Origin: Himantopus leucocephalus | Lineage: Eukaryota; Chordata; Aves; Charadriiformes; Recurvirostridae | DNA length: 64,000 nucleotides | Direction of reading: 5' to 3' | NCBI GenBank assembly: GCA_003993805.1 | Contig: RSEF01000004.1 | Location: 18,336,086-18,400,085 of the forward strand | Shown here: positions 11,221 to 25,639 of the stretch, in pieces | How the letters are laid out: every line of letters begins with the position of its first letter | Position numbering within the stretch: position 1 is the stretch's first letter | Program-made: the position numbers and the translations under genes | Notes under the pieces: generated by a model | What the model was told of the DNA's origin: nothing | What the model saw: the letters and a program-made list of their open reading frames with translations, nothing else | The model's database searches: none

Positions 11221-14200
11221 GCAAAATCTTTTGAAGTAAGCGATGGCTCTAAGGAAAAGCTAATGCTGTTTGGAGCACTGTTAAACTATGTTATATAGGG
11301 GATGTTTCAAGTGAACGTGTGAAGCTGTTCCTTCTACTCCTTTACCTTCTCCTTTTTGCCCCTTCACTCAGCATTTATGCTTGATACATTCTTTGGAGCT
11401 TAGGGACAAGTCAGAGCATAAAACTCCTCCTGGAGCGGCACAGGAGCCTCAAAACTTGTTTCTGCTTTTTACCTGTCAGCAAAACTGAAGTGAAATGTTG
11501 GTTTCCTCAGCAATATTTATGTAGTGACTTTGAATTAAGCTCTAATTGTTCAGATATTACACACAAATTTACTTGACTTAAAACCGTGCATAATTGTGTT
11601 GGGGTAAAATTTATAGTTAAATAATTAGCGGCTGTGTTCGGAGCAGCAGAAGGTGAGGTTAGGGTTGCTGTCCAAGGCACTGTTTCTAACATTGTCACTC
11701 TCTCTAGGCTGGCATTCGGTGTCTTAGCAAACGTGCCTTTTACACGCTGAGTTATGTTTTACAGTAAATCCTAATGCTTGCAGGTGTGGAACCAAATACT
11801 GGAAGCAAAGCAGGTAAGGATTCTTAGTCTTCATTTTGCGTATACAATAATGAAACAAAATTAACAGAATGTAGTAATAGGTAACATGTCAAGAGGACAA
11901 ATATATAGGGTAGACGGATTCACTGAACATAAACCTTATGACTTTGTTCTAAAAAGAAACCGTAAGTGCATACATTTCAGATTAAAAGTAGTATTAGTTG
12001 TGAAAACTTGTATAAAACATCAGTGTATAATCCAGAGAGTAAAGTCTAATTTATTCCAGTCTTAAATACTAGTGTTTTTTAAGAAGTCGGATCCAAACAC
12101 TCAGTCTACAGAGAAGTGGATGGTGTTGGTACGGGGCTCTTGATGGCTGTGCCTACATGAGCGTGGAGAGTGGGTGCACGGGAGCAGCGGGTCAGCAGAG
12201 TGAGCACAGTGTGTGCCTTTTGCCATGCAGGGCTGCAGCTGTGTCTGACTTAGTGCTGTGGCCTGAGTGCCCATTAGTGGTTGGAGTAGTTCTTCTGGCT
12301 TAGCTTCATGAAAAAGCAGTCCAGTTTGTGCGCTGTAAGGCCTATTTGCGGGGCAGAGTGCAGGAGGAGGGAATGCCAGGAAACTGACTTCGAAAGTCTT
12401 CGTTGCTGTTGTCAACTAAATGAAGATGCACACGAGGACCAAGACTGATTTCTTTGAGGAATGTGTGTAATGCACCAGCCTAGCATGAGGACTGTTTAGG
12501 AGGCTTAGGTTCCTCCCTTGATAACTGTTCCTCTGTCTTGTACATTGTAAGAGAAATTCTGTTCTAGAGAATATTCTGTACCTTTTTTTTTTCTGCCCAA
12601 AAATGTGTCAGTTTGTGATACTTACATAACTCTAGGCCGATGCAGATGTTTTTTNGCTGAGCTTTGCAGGCATCACCATATCTGATTGTCTTACAAAGTT
12701 AGTGGCAAAGATTGAGCCATAGGAATATTTTTAAAAGGGGGTGGAGAAGGTAGGAGGGAACAGGAATTTACTTGCTGTGCTTCTAGTACTGAAACTCTAT
12801 CTGGGATTGTCAGTAGTATATTTGATGTTGAATAAAACGACAACTAATACTCTTGAGACAGGTCTTAAACCGTACACTTCCTCATATGCTAAGTGCTTCT
12901 CTGTTTCTTGTTATCTGCTTTTTCAAGCTGAATTTTTACATATGCGATAAACACTACTGAAGAGAGTCTGAAAATAACTTCTAGCTCTTCTCTCTTCCAT
13001 TCATCTCTACTCAAATGGAGAAAGATAAATGCATGTGTTTACATTCCTTTTCTCTTCCAGCAGCATTGAGCAATTAGGCACAGCTGATAGCATTGCCAGG
13101 GTTTTCAGTGAGAGTTTTAGAGAATGCGTATTTTTAACCAGGCTGCTTCAGGGAGCAGAAGTGGTACCACACATCTGTAAGGTACGGTATTACAGTTTGG
13201 AAATATTTGGCATTGGCTACTCAATAGGCTTTTATTCTTAACCGTGAATTTTTGATGTTTTCTGATGCCTAAGCCACCAGATATTTAGCTCTTTGAGTTT
13301 TATTTCTGTCACTCATTAGGATTGACATTACAGAACACGTTTATATCTCAGCTGTCTTCTGCCATATGGTACTGTGGGGTTTACTACTCAACCTGCCAGA
13401 TTGATGGTGAGAAATGGAGCAAAGAAATTGTTTGAATATACTTCAGTTTGGGAGGGAAGAGGTGTAAGATTTGAAAGGGAACTCCTTATCTGCTGGAAGT
13501 CAAAGAAACACCCCCTTTGCAAGCATCATCTTATTCTGACTCCTTCATCAGCCAATGTGACTTCATAGAGAAGCATTCTGTTACGTGTCTAAATCCCAGC
13601 AGGATCATCTAGAGCTTCTAATCAATGACAATTATTCAGTATACGGCTTCTAAGGACCTCAGCATTTGTAGCAGTGGATTACTTTTTTTTGGATCAATTA
13701 TGTTGAAATCTGCTAAAAACACAAAAAAATATTAGCAGAAATACAAAGTAAAGACAGTATTTTCCAAGTCCAAATGCAAGTAAGAGTTTCAGACATTGTG
13801 GAAGGGTGACCACAAATAGAAAGCGCTGTCCCTCCTCCAAGAAGAGGATTCTTTCTCCTGATGTTGCCCAGCTGATGAATTAATAGCACCGTAACCTTAT
13901 AGCCAGGGCTCAGTTTTTGTCTGATTTGCTATCCTGGAAGAGGATGTTGATCTGGATACAGGCATTTTTCTTATGCCTAAACCTTGCTTAGGTTTTTACA
14001 GAGATTAAAATTTTGCCCTCTCCTCTTGTCCAGGTTTTAATAATTAATTTAATCATGAACGGAGTATTAAGTCTCTTCCTCTAGAACTCCTGAAAGTCCT
14101 AGAGCTTCCCTACAATTAACAAGATGCTCATCTAAATGTGAGGGGGGTTGGGGGGGAGGAGGGGGAAGCTCTTTGCTGGCTGGTAAGGCAGTTTACATTT

Positions 14201-15101
14201 GGTGCATGGAAAATCTGCACAGTGCACTACCTTTCCCATAAACACTGCATTTTCGCTAGTGCACATATTATTTATTCTATTTGTGAATTGCATACATACA
14301 TTAATTGTCTCCTAACTGAGGCTGGTCAGTCACTTTGGGAATTTGAAGTTGTTGACCTTGTGAAAGTCACCAGTGTTGTGAACAAACCATCCCTGTTAGC
14401 ACTGGCTAAATTTGTGTTTCATGTGCTGTGGTTGTGTCTGGAAAGTCTTCCTGGCCCCCTGTTATCCTTTTGTCCCTGTGTACAGGGCTGCATCCACCCC
14501 TTCAAAGTGTATGAAATATAAAACACATAAAAGTTGTTGCCTTTACCACAAAAAAGATGATGATAATTAGCATCTTGAAAACAATTTTTGTCTTCAAATG
14601 TTTGGGTTTTTATTTGGAAAAAATACAGGAAGGTGCTTTGAGGAGATGAGGTAGAAGTCTTGAATTTAGTGTTATTATTCCACGTGTGTTATTTATTATG
14701 TAAAATTTTTTGTCATACTCTGCTCTAGTGGATTTTTTTAAATATTTTTATAAGTCAATAGTGATTTTTCTCATTGAGGTTGATGATAATTTCTAGCAGT
14801 GTGTTAGTGTATTTCCAAATCTGCTGGAATCAGAATTTAAGGATTGTTTCTTATATTAATATTCCTTTATGCTGGAATTCACTCGCCTTTTAAAAATTGA
14901 GAGATGATGTGGTACCGTTGTCACGAAGTCCTGCAGCTGGAAGTGCCGCAGTCTAAAGAAAAAGGCCAGGTGTGATGGCTCTCTGCCTGGGACAAGCCCC
15001 TTCTGTGGATGCTTGGTCTCCTCGGGAAGTGCGGTGAGCAGCAGAGCAGGGAGCTGCACTTCACACCTCTCATTGTGGCTACAGGTAACTAGCTTTGTTT
15101 T
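11221..15101. other. AT-rich non-coding DNA
   Basis: No gene is supported. A locally GC-richer piece at about 12110-12420 has a 104-codon minus-strand frame rich in P, H, S and T that looks like a by-product of base composition. A single N lies at 12655 without flanking duplication. A G-run cluster is at 14142-14165. Confidence 0.55.
14142..14165 (+). other. G-quadruplex-type motif
   Basis: G6, TT, G7, AGGA and G5 in 24 bases. Allowing the G7 run to supply two tracts, this meets the usual four-tract, short-loop G4 pattern. Confidence 0.5.
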
Positions 15102-15143
15102 CACAGAATCACAGGATCTCCTAGATTGGAAAAGACCTGTAAG
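15102..15143 (-). mobile_element. CR1 LINE 3' end, truncated by an assembly gap
   Basis: The + strand begins TCACAGAATCACAGGATC and continues with TTGGAAAAGACCTGTAAG, which is the reverse complement of the CR1 3' terminal octamer repeats and adjacent UTR. The element therefore lies on the minus strand and runs into the N run at 15144. The sequence to the right of the gap is not recognisably CR1, so the missing bases probably contain the rest of the fragment. Confidence 0.85.
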
Positions 15144-15243
15144 NNNNNNNNNNNNNNNNNNNNNNNNNNNNNNNNNNNNNNNNNNNNNNNNNNNNNNNNN
15201 NNNNNNNNNNNNNNNNNNNNNNNNNNNNNNNNNNNNNNNNNNN
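15144..15243. other. 100-base assembly gap
   Basis: Exactly 100 N, the usual placeholder length for a gap of unknown size. The left edge is inside CR1. Confidence 0.95.
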
Positions 15244-18200
15244 GGGTTTAACTCATTGGTGTCCAAGCATTCTACACCTGGGAGCAGATTTCTTGCTTTC
15301 TTTTGTTCCTCTCATAATTGTGTGCATTTATGAGATAATTGCATTTTTTTTCTTTAAAATTTACTCTTCCATCCTATTTTATTTTACCAAACTGAAGATG
15401 AAGTTTCAAATGTTGTGTTCTTGTAATAATACTTTGTGATGCACAGGATATTAATAGTATGAAATATAAGTTGTATAATAAATGTTGATTTTTAAAACAA
15501 TAACACTAGATTAACATCTTTAAACAGTAAAATAAACTATATTTAAATGATTATTATTTTTTTTAATCCCTACAATGGATTTAAAATAGAAGACATGAAA
15601 ACTTAGTTCTGTAATTCAACTGAAGTTAACTGAGTTAAAATAATGGAAATTAACTTTGGTTAAGATTTGCAAATCTAAACCCATTTTCTGTCTACATCTT
15701 GAATAGTGGGACTGGTTATACCTGTGAGCTATGCAGTGATTGTAAACATCCCGCTATTTGCAAGATCTTGGCTGTTTCATTAGAATACAAATTCAGGCCA
15801 TCTGTACTTACTTGGGGTAGTTACTTGCACTAGTTAGGCTTTCCTTGGCTGCAAAGCATATGAGAAAACTAGCAGAGTGGCAATTGTCCATTGAGTACTC
15901 TTTCGGGTTTTGGTTACAATCGACATTTGTATGATTCCTTAGAGAAAAACATATAAAACACTTTTGTTACGAACCACTATTTCTGTGCCTGGAAAAATCT
16001 GTATGGTGGGGAAGCATTTTTGATACTACAATGCTATTGACTAATGAGCTCAGACATGTAGTTTTTTTGCATCCTGATTAGCATGTCACATTTAGCACAG
16101 CAGCTGAGAATGTGGTGTTACAGTTGAATTGAGTTGAATCTGTTTCGTGTGTGTATTTATGTAAAATTTAGTTTCATTGAAATTGAGGTGAGTGTATATA
16201 TCATATGTATTTACACGCATGCACACAACCCATCATACGCTCCCTGTGTGGTGTTTTCCATGCAATAGCCTTCAACATGTACTTAGCCCATATAGCACTT
16301 AAGTTTACAAGTGAGCTTGGGGCTTTGTGCCAGTCTGACAACTGTCAGATGACACAGTTGAAAACGATTGGGTTAAGATTGTTTCAGACCTATTTAAATT
16401 TAATACCAGACTTTAGACAAATGCTTTCATAACAGGAAAAAAATGGATACATGATGGCTTAAATCTTCTTTCTATAAAATTATATGTTTCTCAGAGGATA
16501 GTTGTAATTGAATTATAGAATGCCTTGAGAGTATCCTTGTCGGTGGTTAGAGAAATATGAAGGGAAGCGGAGAGACTCTTTCACAAACCTTAATGTGGAA
16601 GAGACACCCTATAATTCAGCTATATGAAGCCCCCAGCAATCATATAATTATACTGTAAACGCAGTTTGGGAGGAATGAAAAGCAGCATTTATTTAAAACA
16701 TTAAGAAAAATTACTTCATTGTATGAGAGATGCTTTTTTTATGTGTTATTCAATGAAGTCTTTTTTTTCTGCCCATCTAACACACTTCCCTCCATCTTTG
16801 TCACAATGCAGTCGTCTGTTGGTATAAACCTCCTGATGTGCGGGGAGGAGATCTGCTTTTGGGAGCTGTAGGAGAATCCAAACACCAAAGGGAGGACGGT
16901 GCTAAGAGAACTGAGTCTCTATTTCTGCCAGAGACAGCAGAGTCGAAAACTGGGAAGTCAATGCTAACTCTACTCTTGTGTAACACAAGTGAATTACCAG
17001 AGAGGCAAGGAGAATAGTTTGTGTGCATTCTGTGTTGAAATTCTCTCAAAGAATTGTTGCCCGTTTTAGAGCTTTAGCTCAAACCGTTTTATTTTCTCAG
17101 AAAGGAGTCTGAGAAATATTAACTAACTAAATGAATACAATTTGCTAACCAAGATGTATTTGGCAACTGGATATCAAGGTGATTGTTAAATTAAAATGAA
17201 GATGATGGTAAGTAAATAAGTAGACAGTATTTACAATTTATATAGGGGCAGTGTTTGCTCTTAAGATTGGAGATAGTTTAGAATATTTGCGGAGTTCTTA
17301 GTGCAGTTTGAACATCCCCAAAATATCTTACGTGTGAACTTTCCCAAGAACGAGTGACTTGATGAGCTTTGTGTTGCATTGCACCTGTCTTTTCCAAAAC
17401 CCATATCTGAGGTTTCTTTTAACAGGCACCTGCATGAATCTTACAATTACAGCAACCAGAAGCTGTAAATAGGGGAGGAAGTGATGCAGCTGCACTGTAG
17501 AAATAGGAAAAATCTTTTCCCGTTTTATTGATGTAACTATAGAAGAGCTTTTCAAAGCTCACATAGGAGGATTGTCCTGGTGCTAAGAACAGAAGACCTG
17601 AATCCCCTGTCCTTTGCGTGATCAGGAAAAACTTCTTTCTGTAGTCTTGTGCAATAAAAGAATTCTGATGTTATTTCTAGAAGAGATCAAGCTGTGGATT
17701 TTAAGTAGAAGGGTTCTCGTTTGGTTTTCAGTTTAACACAGCATTAGGGCAGTTGTTGTTCTGTAATAGGTACAGTATTTTGACCTTACCAAAAGGAGAT
17801 TGCAAAGATAAAAATATGGACCTAATTTCCGATCTCATAGCCTTACAGACACTACTAAAGCTATAAGAAAGCAGATGAGCTAGTGATCTGATTTAGCAGC
17901 CCTAACAGCTAGCCTGGGCAGAAGGAAAATCATCAGAAAAAGCAGACAGGAGACTGGTAAGCGTGCCGCAGGGAGTGATACCCAGGCAGCTCCAGGAGCT
18001 GGGACACCTCTGTGGTTCTCCTGATGGAAAGCTTTTGAGATTTCTGCAACAGATTGGAATGCACATGTAAGCCTGAATGCATTATTGGGTTTGCCATATA
18101 CAGGCTTCAGAATTGCATGTTATGTATAACAAAAGGGCTGCAGTTTTCTGAGAATTTTTTTTTGAGAAAGGAAGAAGGGAAGATTTGTGAGAGAACCAAA

Positions 18201-19850
18201 TACCATGTGACTTCCAGTAATGTACTGACTTCCATGGTCTGCCTCTGTTTTCTGTCTGAAAAATTATGATTAAAGGCTATTTAGTAGCTCAATACTACAT
18301 TGATTTTTTGAAACAGTTTTCTGATTAGGCTTATTTTTTGGGCAGGGATTGGTCACATTTTAGGGAGAAGCCTAAAGTTGAATGCTAGCTATGTAGTAAT
18401 TTCAGATTGCTGGAACAAACCAAGAGAATATGGCAACTACAGAAGTGTGGAAATTCACATTGTCTTCCAACCCATTATGTTCTTTTTCAGATAGAACTCT
18501 GTATAGAATAAAGCTGGAAGTGTATGGGGAGGACAAAAGGTGCATTTCATCCTGATATATGCGTGTACTTCACTACTGTATAACTACTCCCTATGTATGT
18601 ATGTGTGCATTTGGTACCAGCAATGAAGGTGAAGCATAGCAGGAACGTATCATGTATTTTCAGGATATGCATCTCTGAGTGAGCTGAGAAAAGCAGTACT
18701 CGCACTGGGAAGTCGCTTGATGGAAACACCCTGAAGGCTAGTGGTAGGGCCATGGTGTAGCATGTATGAGCTTGTGTAGCTGTTAACATATCGCAATTTT
18801 CCCTTATATCCAAATGTGAGGGGTTACTGCCACACAGGGAGAATAAAAGAGGAGAGTAAATGAAGGGCTAGAGCCTACTTTGCCATCATGGCTAATTTGT
18901 ACTTCATGGTTAAGAAATTGGAGGCTGCTGGGTAGGGGAGGTCTGAATTGATGCTGTTAAGTGGTGAGCAGGACTGAAAGGCCAGGGGTGAGACTGGAGC
19001 GAAGGGCCGAGCAGGAGCCCTGCCTCTGAAAGAGAGCAAAATAGCTAAATTGAAACTATCCCATACCAATCAGGATTTGAATCCTGGCAGTGAAGAGGCA
19101 GAGAACAAACCTGAAAATCCCAGAGCAAAAATGCACTTCTAGATGAAGCAATGTGAAATACATGCTGCTTTAAAAAGATATTTTTTTTCCCGTTAATAAA
19201 GGGTTGTGGTGGTTTGGTTTTTTTACTACATCATCTCTGAAGTTTTCATTTGTTGATATATAGTGTTATTTCCAGAGTCTTTCAGATCACAAAAAGTGGC
19301 TTTGTTTTTTTGTTTTGTTTGCTTTTTGCCACCTGAATCCTCTGTAGGACACAGATGATGTATGACTGAAGAGTTTTAGAGAACTCCTTGACATTATTTT
19401 AAAATAATGATAAATGATTTTAGACTGAAACAATTTTTTTTCTGCAAACTTGACAGTGACTGCAAAATACACTAAAATTGTTTAGGTTTTGCTGGTTTAG
19501 GTTTCCCCCTTCTAAAATACTGGCTGTTCTGTTATCTGTCCATAAAATGTTGAGATGCAGACTTAGATGCTATCTTCTCAGAATCTCTGTACCACTTACA
19601 AGCTAGAATTTTTTGGGGCATTTTAGCATGGTGAAAGGCCCCTAACACTGATACGCTCCTTTTACATATGTTTTATGCAAGATCTTGTATGTGACTCAAA
19701 TATGGAGCATGGGTGTTGCATTCTGCTGCCAGAATTGCATCTAAGCCGTGGATTTCTGTCTGGCTTGTGTCTTAAATACGTTATTTATGTGCAGTTTAGC
19801 CTTATAAATGCTTCAGATGCTTGCGCAGTGCACCAGTACCTGGCATATGT
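15244..19850. other. AT-rich non-coding DNA
   Basis: No gene is supported in this stretch. All open frames are short and unrecognised. A small TATG microsatellite-like tract lies near 18592-18606. Confidence 0.6.
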
Positions 19851-20152
19851 CACAGAATCATAGAATGGTTTGAGTTGGAAGAGACCTTAAAGATCATCCA
19901 GTTCCAACCCCCCTGCCATGGGCAGGGATGCCTCCCATGAGACCAGGTTGCTGAAAGCCCCATCCAGCCTGGCCTTGAACACCTCCAGGGAGGTGTTCCT
20001 CTCCAGCCTTCTTGTAGGTGCCCTTCAGATACTGGAAGGAGCTATAAGGTGTCCCTGGAGCCTTCTCTTCTCCAGGCTGAACAACCCCAACTCTCAGCCT
20101 GTCCTTATAGGAGAGGTGCTCTGGCCCTCTGATCATCTTTGTGGCCCTGTGT
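19851..20152 (-). mobile_element. CR1 LINE 3' fragment (ORF2 C-terminus plus 3' UTR)
   Basis: The + strand starts CACAGAATCATAGAATGG and continues through TTGGAAGAGACCTTAAAGATC, the reverse complement of the avian CR1 3' end. On the minus strand the upstream part encodes the end of ORF2: MIRGPEHLSYKDRLR and FQYLKGTYKKAGE resemble the conserved CR1 reverse-transcriptase C-terminal tail (consensus roughly MIRGLEHLSYEERLR and FQYLKGAYKKAGE). Relative to that consensus, residues between these blocks and the UTR are shortened and shifted, so it is dead. It is 5'-truncated, as nearly all CR1 copies are. Confidence 0.92.
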
Positions 20153-23100
20153 CTTTGCTTACTGGTGTAGTATAAGAAGGGGAAGATTTCAGGGTTTTGT
20201 TACTCTTTGGAAAATACTTCTGGGCTTGAGAGGCTAAGCAAGATTTGATGTTGAGCTAAATACAGCTTCTAAACTTCACCATTGATCTTACTTCGGATTT
20301 TTTGATAGCCGAGTATCGTACTTTCTCTTCTTCCATTTTCAACTTCAACAGAAAATGCTTTTTACTGGATTTTTGAATGTATAGATAGGTTGTTAGGCAA
20401 ACTTCATAATTGTGCAGCTTTGAACAAGAAATTTGTTTTTGCCTGCATCTTGCTGTAGATTCTGTTCTCTACAATATATCTCATGGCTTGAAAATCAGTA
20501 GTAAACATTAAACAACGTAATAAATTATTTTCTGTTTCAGGCTTATGTTTGATAAGCTGCTTTGCCAATCCAGATTCAGTCAGACTCTGCAACATGCACT
20601 TAAGTGTACTCATATTTGTGCCCTAGAACCTAGCTTTCTCTGCTTGCTCAAGTGTTGGGTAGAGCCGTGTTTCACAAAAGAAGTCACATGCTGCGGGATA
20701 TTAAAATGCCTTCCAATTTAGGGGGGAAAAACCCCAACTTTGTTAGCTTACAGTTCTTCAAGGTTTTATTTTACAGGTCAAAAATGCTTCAAATCATATA
20801 AAAAAGAAAATAATACTATATTACTGTTTTAAGGGTATTTCAATCAAAGTCAAACAAGTGCTATTCATAGTAAACCGTTTTCTTTAGTAAATGTAGGTAC
20901 TCATCTTCTGGAGCTAAAACGCAATCAGCATTTTATCAGAATCTGTGAAAAGACCATCCTCAGGTTTTTAAGTGAACATTTCTGTGAGCTCTTATTGGTC
21001 ACATCAGTGGGTTTTGTTTCTGTATCTGTTTAAATTTTTTGCAAACCTTTTGCTTCCCTTCAAACTTTAACTGTTTGGCCAGATACCTCCATGGCTTCTG
21101 GATCCTCACTTTATATTTAACCAATGCATTGGTCTCTCTCGCTTGTGGGGCAGCAAAGGTTCCTCTCACTAGAAATGCCAGCCCTTAGGGAAGTCATTTT
21201 CATTTTGTTTGCATGATGCCTCAAGTTACTATTTAAGCAGCTGGGGTATTTGTTAGTGCTCTTGAGCTAATAAAGCGGACTTTGACAGGAAAGGCAGCAC
21301 CACTGGATTTGATACAGCTGTTAGTTGCTGAAGAAAGACTTCTATGGCAAACTCATTTTTTTTCTTATTAGTCTCTCAGTAAATGCACATATACTGAAAT
21401 GCTCCGAGGTGGATAGTAAAGCTAGTGACAATTTGATGTTGCATTTCAGATATATCTGGTCTGGGGCGAAAACTTTGTACATGTTTTCTCTGTCTCTATT
21501 CACACAGAAATAAATAATATTTTCCAACAGGCCTGTTTTTTGGTTTTGGGATTATTTTTTTTTATTATTATTTTATGGTGTGCCTGTACTTTCTGAAGTA
21601 GTGAGTTTTCAGATAGAGTTTAGAGATCTTGTTTGTTATTCGTGAATGTTTCTGCTCATTCTGTTTAATCCCAGCGAACTTGTCCTCAATACTTGAGTAT
21701 GCGTGTTGCACACCTATTTTTGAATGCGCCAGTTTGGGCCAAATTTGGATGACGGTTACTCTACTGGAAGGCCACATCAGAGAAGAGGAAATTGTAAGCC
21801 TAATGACTCAAATATACAAAGAAAACTTTTTATATTCTAGATTGGCAAACTGTGGTGAGTTCAGATACACTTAAAAGAACTTGGAAGGAGTGAAGTGCTT
21901 ATTCAAATTACTGTTGTAAAGAAAAAGCCCTAAATTGTTTTGTAAATGGAATTCACCAGAAATGATTTCTTAGTCTGAAATCACAGAAGACTCCAGCCTC
22001 ATCGTGCTCAGGGTTTCTATGGTAAAATGTTACTGCAGTTGACATAATGATGAAGGGAGCTATTCTGGCCTGTTTTGAAAATGCAGATTTTGAATTCTCA
22101 GTAGCAATTAATACAGATCAGCGGTAGCCACAGGCTCTTAAAGGATCAGTGAGAGAGAAATGACTTAGAGTTTCCCTTGTGGTAATATACACAGAAAGAA
22201 AAAAAAAAAGATATGAATCTTAATGAGGGTTTACATTTGTAATAGATCAGAGAAGCTTCATGAAAGCGATTAAGAGCAGAAGGAGCAATCCTTGTCATTG
22301 TTGGTGAAAAGTTTACTATCAGGCATTTTGTTCATTGAAAACAAAACCTGTGGAGGTGATCATAAACAGCGATGTCACTAATACAGCTGAATGTGTGACT
22401 TAAAACCACAGAAGATCTATATGACTTAGCAGTCTAAGAGCATAGTGTTGACTGCCTTTAAGGGAGGGAGGGAGGAGGGGGGGTTAAAGCAGTTCATACA
22501 TAATTCATTGTAGAATGAATGAGTTTGCTGAAGCATTCAGTGTTTATATATAACGTAGCACATGTGATAACAGACTTCTAAGCTGAAGCTGAGCCTTTCA
22601 ACATTTTTTTTGCTCAAGATCCCAAGAGATATTTCATTTACTTTGTTCTTTGTAGGTGTCCTAAATGAGAGTAAGTATGTGATATACATTCTAGATCTTA
22701 GTTTGCAGAAGAAACTGTTCTGAACTGTGAAACTCCGATCTGGATAGAAATCTGCCGTAGTCTGCTTGAGGTATGTTCTAGACTTCTGTTTCACTTTTTA
22801 TGTGCTTTTTTTGGGTCTTCTGTCTAGTTTATGGCTCAGTGGAAAATTAAACCAGATTATTATGATTAACATTGAACAGTCCAACAGATCAGTAATCCAG
22901 AATCCTCACTTGATAGCAGCAGATCAGGTTTTGAACCCTATGTGGATACCTTAAGAATATTTATTTTAATGATAATTTTCATTGGTCATTTCTGAATCTG
23001 TCTTACTATAAATAGTGTAAGTATAGTATTACAAAAAGCTTAGCATTGATTGCATGCCACGTCACTCAGAATATTTAATGATTCGTTTTGTACTTTAAAT

Positions 23101-25639
23101 TTTTAATACACCTTAATATTTTTATTTGGTGTTATTTTCCATTGTCAGGATATGAGAGCAGCAACATTCATTAAGTTGTCTATGGTAATAGCAAGGTCTT
23201 TCTCTTATTTAGAGCCCAGTTGTGTGTGTGAATGCATAGCCTGGCATTCGTCAACAATGAAATTAATCTGAATCTTCTAATAGCTTCCCTCTCCTCCAGG
23301 TTTAATATGTAACCCATCCATAAAAGTATTTGTGTTGCCAGAAACATCTGCTCTTGTAAGCATAAACCAGAAAATATATCCATATGTTGCTTTTATCTTA
23401 ATTATAAAGTTTTGGGTTGTGGGTTGTTTGGTTTGTTTTTTTTTCCTGAAGTGCATGGAGGTAACAAATACTTTGAGAAAGACCCAAACAGAAAATGTAA
23501 GATGAAGTTGTATTCTAATGTCAGCAATAAAGATGTAAATCTAAAATGACTCTGTGTTTCCGGTGAAAACAGAGTGGATCCATTTCTGGGCTTTGAAACA
23601 AATTGTACAGAGATAGAAAGTGAGGATGAGAGTGTTATCATGTCTGTAGAAAACTTTTGATATGGGTGGAAGCTAATTCTGTGAATGAAATTGATCCAAT
23701 AAAATAAAAAAGTAACTTTACTTTCTGCTGTAGCCTTTACACTTTAAAGACCTGAAGGAGCTTAAAGTAAGAACAACAAATGCAGCATTTCTTCCTTCTT
23801 TTGAAATATACAATTTAGTATTTTAAGTGCAGGTGAAAGACTGTAGTTTTTTCTTTTTCTTTCTTTCGGCAAAATAAGCTGACTTAGCTAGAGATATGAC
23901 ATGAAATGTATTCATGGTTGCTTAATAAACATTTTAAAAAAAAAATAAGAATATTCTCAAGTATTCTGTTACGTTATACTCCAAATTGGGGGGGGGGGTA
24001 GTGTCTGCCTTTTCCCCTCCTTGTAGTCCAAAGAACAAAGGCAAAGATCATGAGCTTAGAAAATTAACTACTTCTTCATACTCAGGAAGGTGAGAGGTAA
24101 AATTAAATTATTTGGTGCCTAATTCAGTAGGTGCTGACTCTTCTGGTAGTGGTGTCCTTCTGGAACGTTTCTCACCCTGTCTGAAGTTAGACTGGCTTTA
24201 AGTGATTTAAACCAAATATCGTATATCGCTAAATGATGAGACTAAGAGAACTAGAAACATCACTTCTAAGTAGTTCCCACTGGGAACGAGAAATCATGAG
24301 GAATGCAGAAACTGTAAACTGTATTAGCTGAGCATCGATGCCTGTGGTTGAGTTTTGCCATCAGCTGTAGGACTGATGTTTGTATATTCTTCAGTGTTTC
24401 ATCTTTGCTTAAGTCTAGGTTCAGATTCAGTCTCTAGTTCTGATTTCAGCTAAACATGACAAAATTGTGGGGTTTGGGATGTCTTTATGCTTAAATGAGA
24501 TAAATACAACTTTGGCTTCAATGCCATTTGTCTGTTGCTGTTGCTTGAGTCTATATTGTTGTGAATACAAATGGAGAGACTGTATCTTTGTCAGTCCTCT
24601 CAGGAGAGGTTTGCACTGCTGAGATTGCTTTTTGCATCCTTACTTTCTGTATGTGCCTTCAAAAAGGACTTAAATGACTTCAGTACAGTTCTTTGGATAC
24701 TTGCCATCTCTCTGATCCACAATGCGAAGTGCTGTAGGGGGGGGTCTAGGAGTATGGGAACAGATGTCTGCTTACCATCCATCACTGGAGAAAGATTTGT
24801 GCATCAGTGTTGTTGAGGCTGATTTCTTTCTTCATGCCTTGAGCAGAACCTTGAACTTGCTGGAGTCTAGGAGAGTAGCTGGTCATCAGGCTTTGGCTAG
24901 CACTTCTGCTTTCTGCAGAGCAGATATTAGTTAGAAACATCCAGAATACATTGATGCTGTCTTCAGTATTGGTTGGACTAAGGTATGCCTGAGAAACAAG
25001 GGAGGGAAGGTTTGGATTCTCCCATCCCATTGGAGGCAGTGATCATTTCAGTCATGAGAAACAAGCTCATCATTATTCTTCCATCAGCTAGAAAATGCAT
25101 TGATCATGTTCAGATGATTTTATGGGTTTTTTAGAATGTGGAGAAGATCCATGCTTTTGAGCAGCTTTTTCAAAGTGTTTGTAATCAGTGGAGCTCAGTT
25201 CCGGTTCTCCGCTGTACAGGGTTGAGTTGGGGAGGGCACTGAGGTGCTGTGCCTCTGTCATCCTCTCCAGAAACCATGATGGTGAAGACTTGGGGGCAGC
25301 TGTTCACCCAGGCCAGGTTGTGGCTCTGGCGCCTGAAAATTCCTTCATCTCAGTATCTGTGCTTCAGAGGATCTTTGTGATTAAATTACTGTGAGGAAAA
25401 CCTGGAGTTTCTTTCACATCTGCGTGCTCTTCCAGCTATCAATCAAAATAACTGGATAGAAAAAAGGGTTGAATGTTAAATTTTACTTTTGCTTGTCTAA
25501 TCAAGCCCAGTTGTTATGTAGGACCAGAGCTCTCAGGGTGGGGGGAATGAATAGAGGGGAATCCTGAACTTTTGGGCCGTGATTTCATTTTGTGTGCCAT
25601 CTTGTAGCTCTTTTGCTCTATGGTAGCAAATAGCAATCA
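20153..25639. other. AT-rich non-coding DNA
   Basis: No gene is supported. A GGGA/GGA purine run lies at 22461-22483 and a G11 run at 23988-23998. A somewhat GC-richer stretch at about 24560-25400 has frames on both strands, none recognised. Confidence 0.55.

Noticed and set aside
12101..12415. 104-codon minus-strand frame in a GC-richer patch
   Set aside because: P/H/S/T-rich composition explained by base content. No motif recognised.
14856..15333. Frames on both strands containing long runs of X
   Set aside because: They are open only because they cross the 100-N gap. The same applies to frames at 27170-27379, 49873-50204 and 63313-63621.
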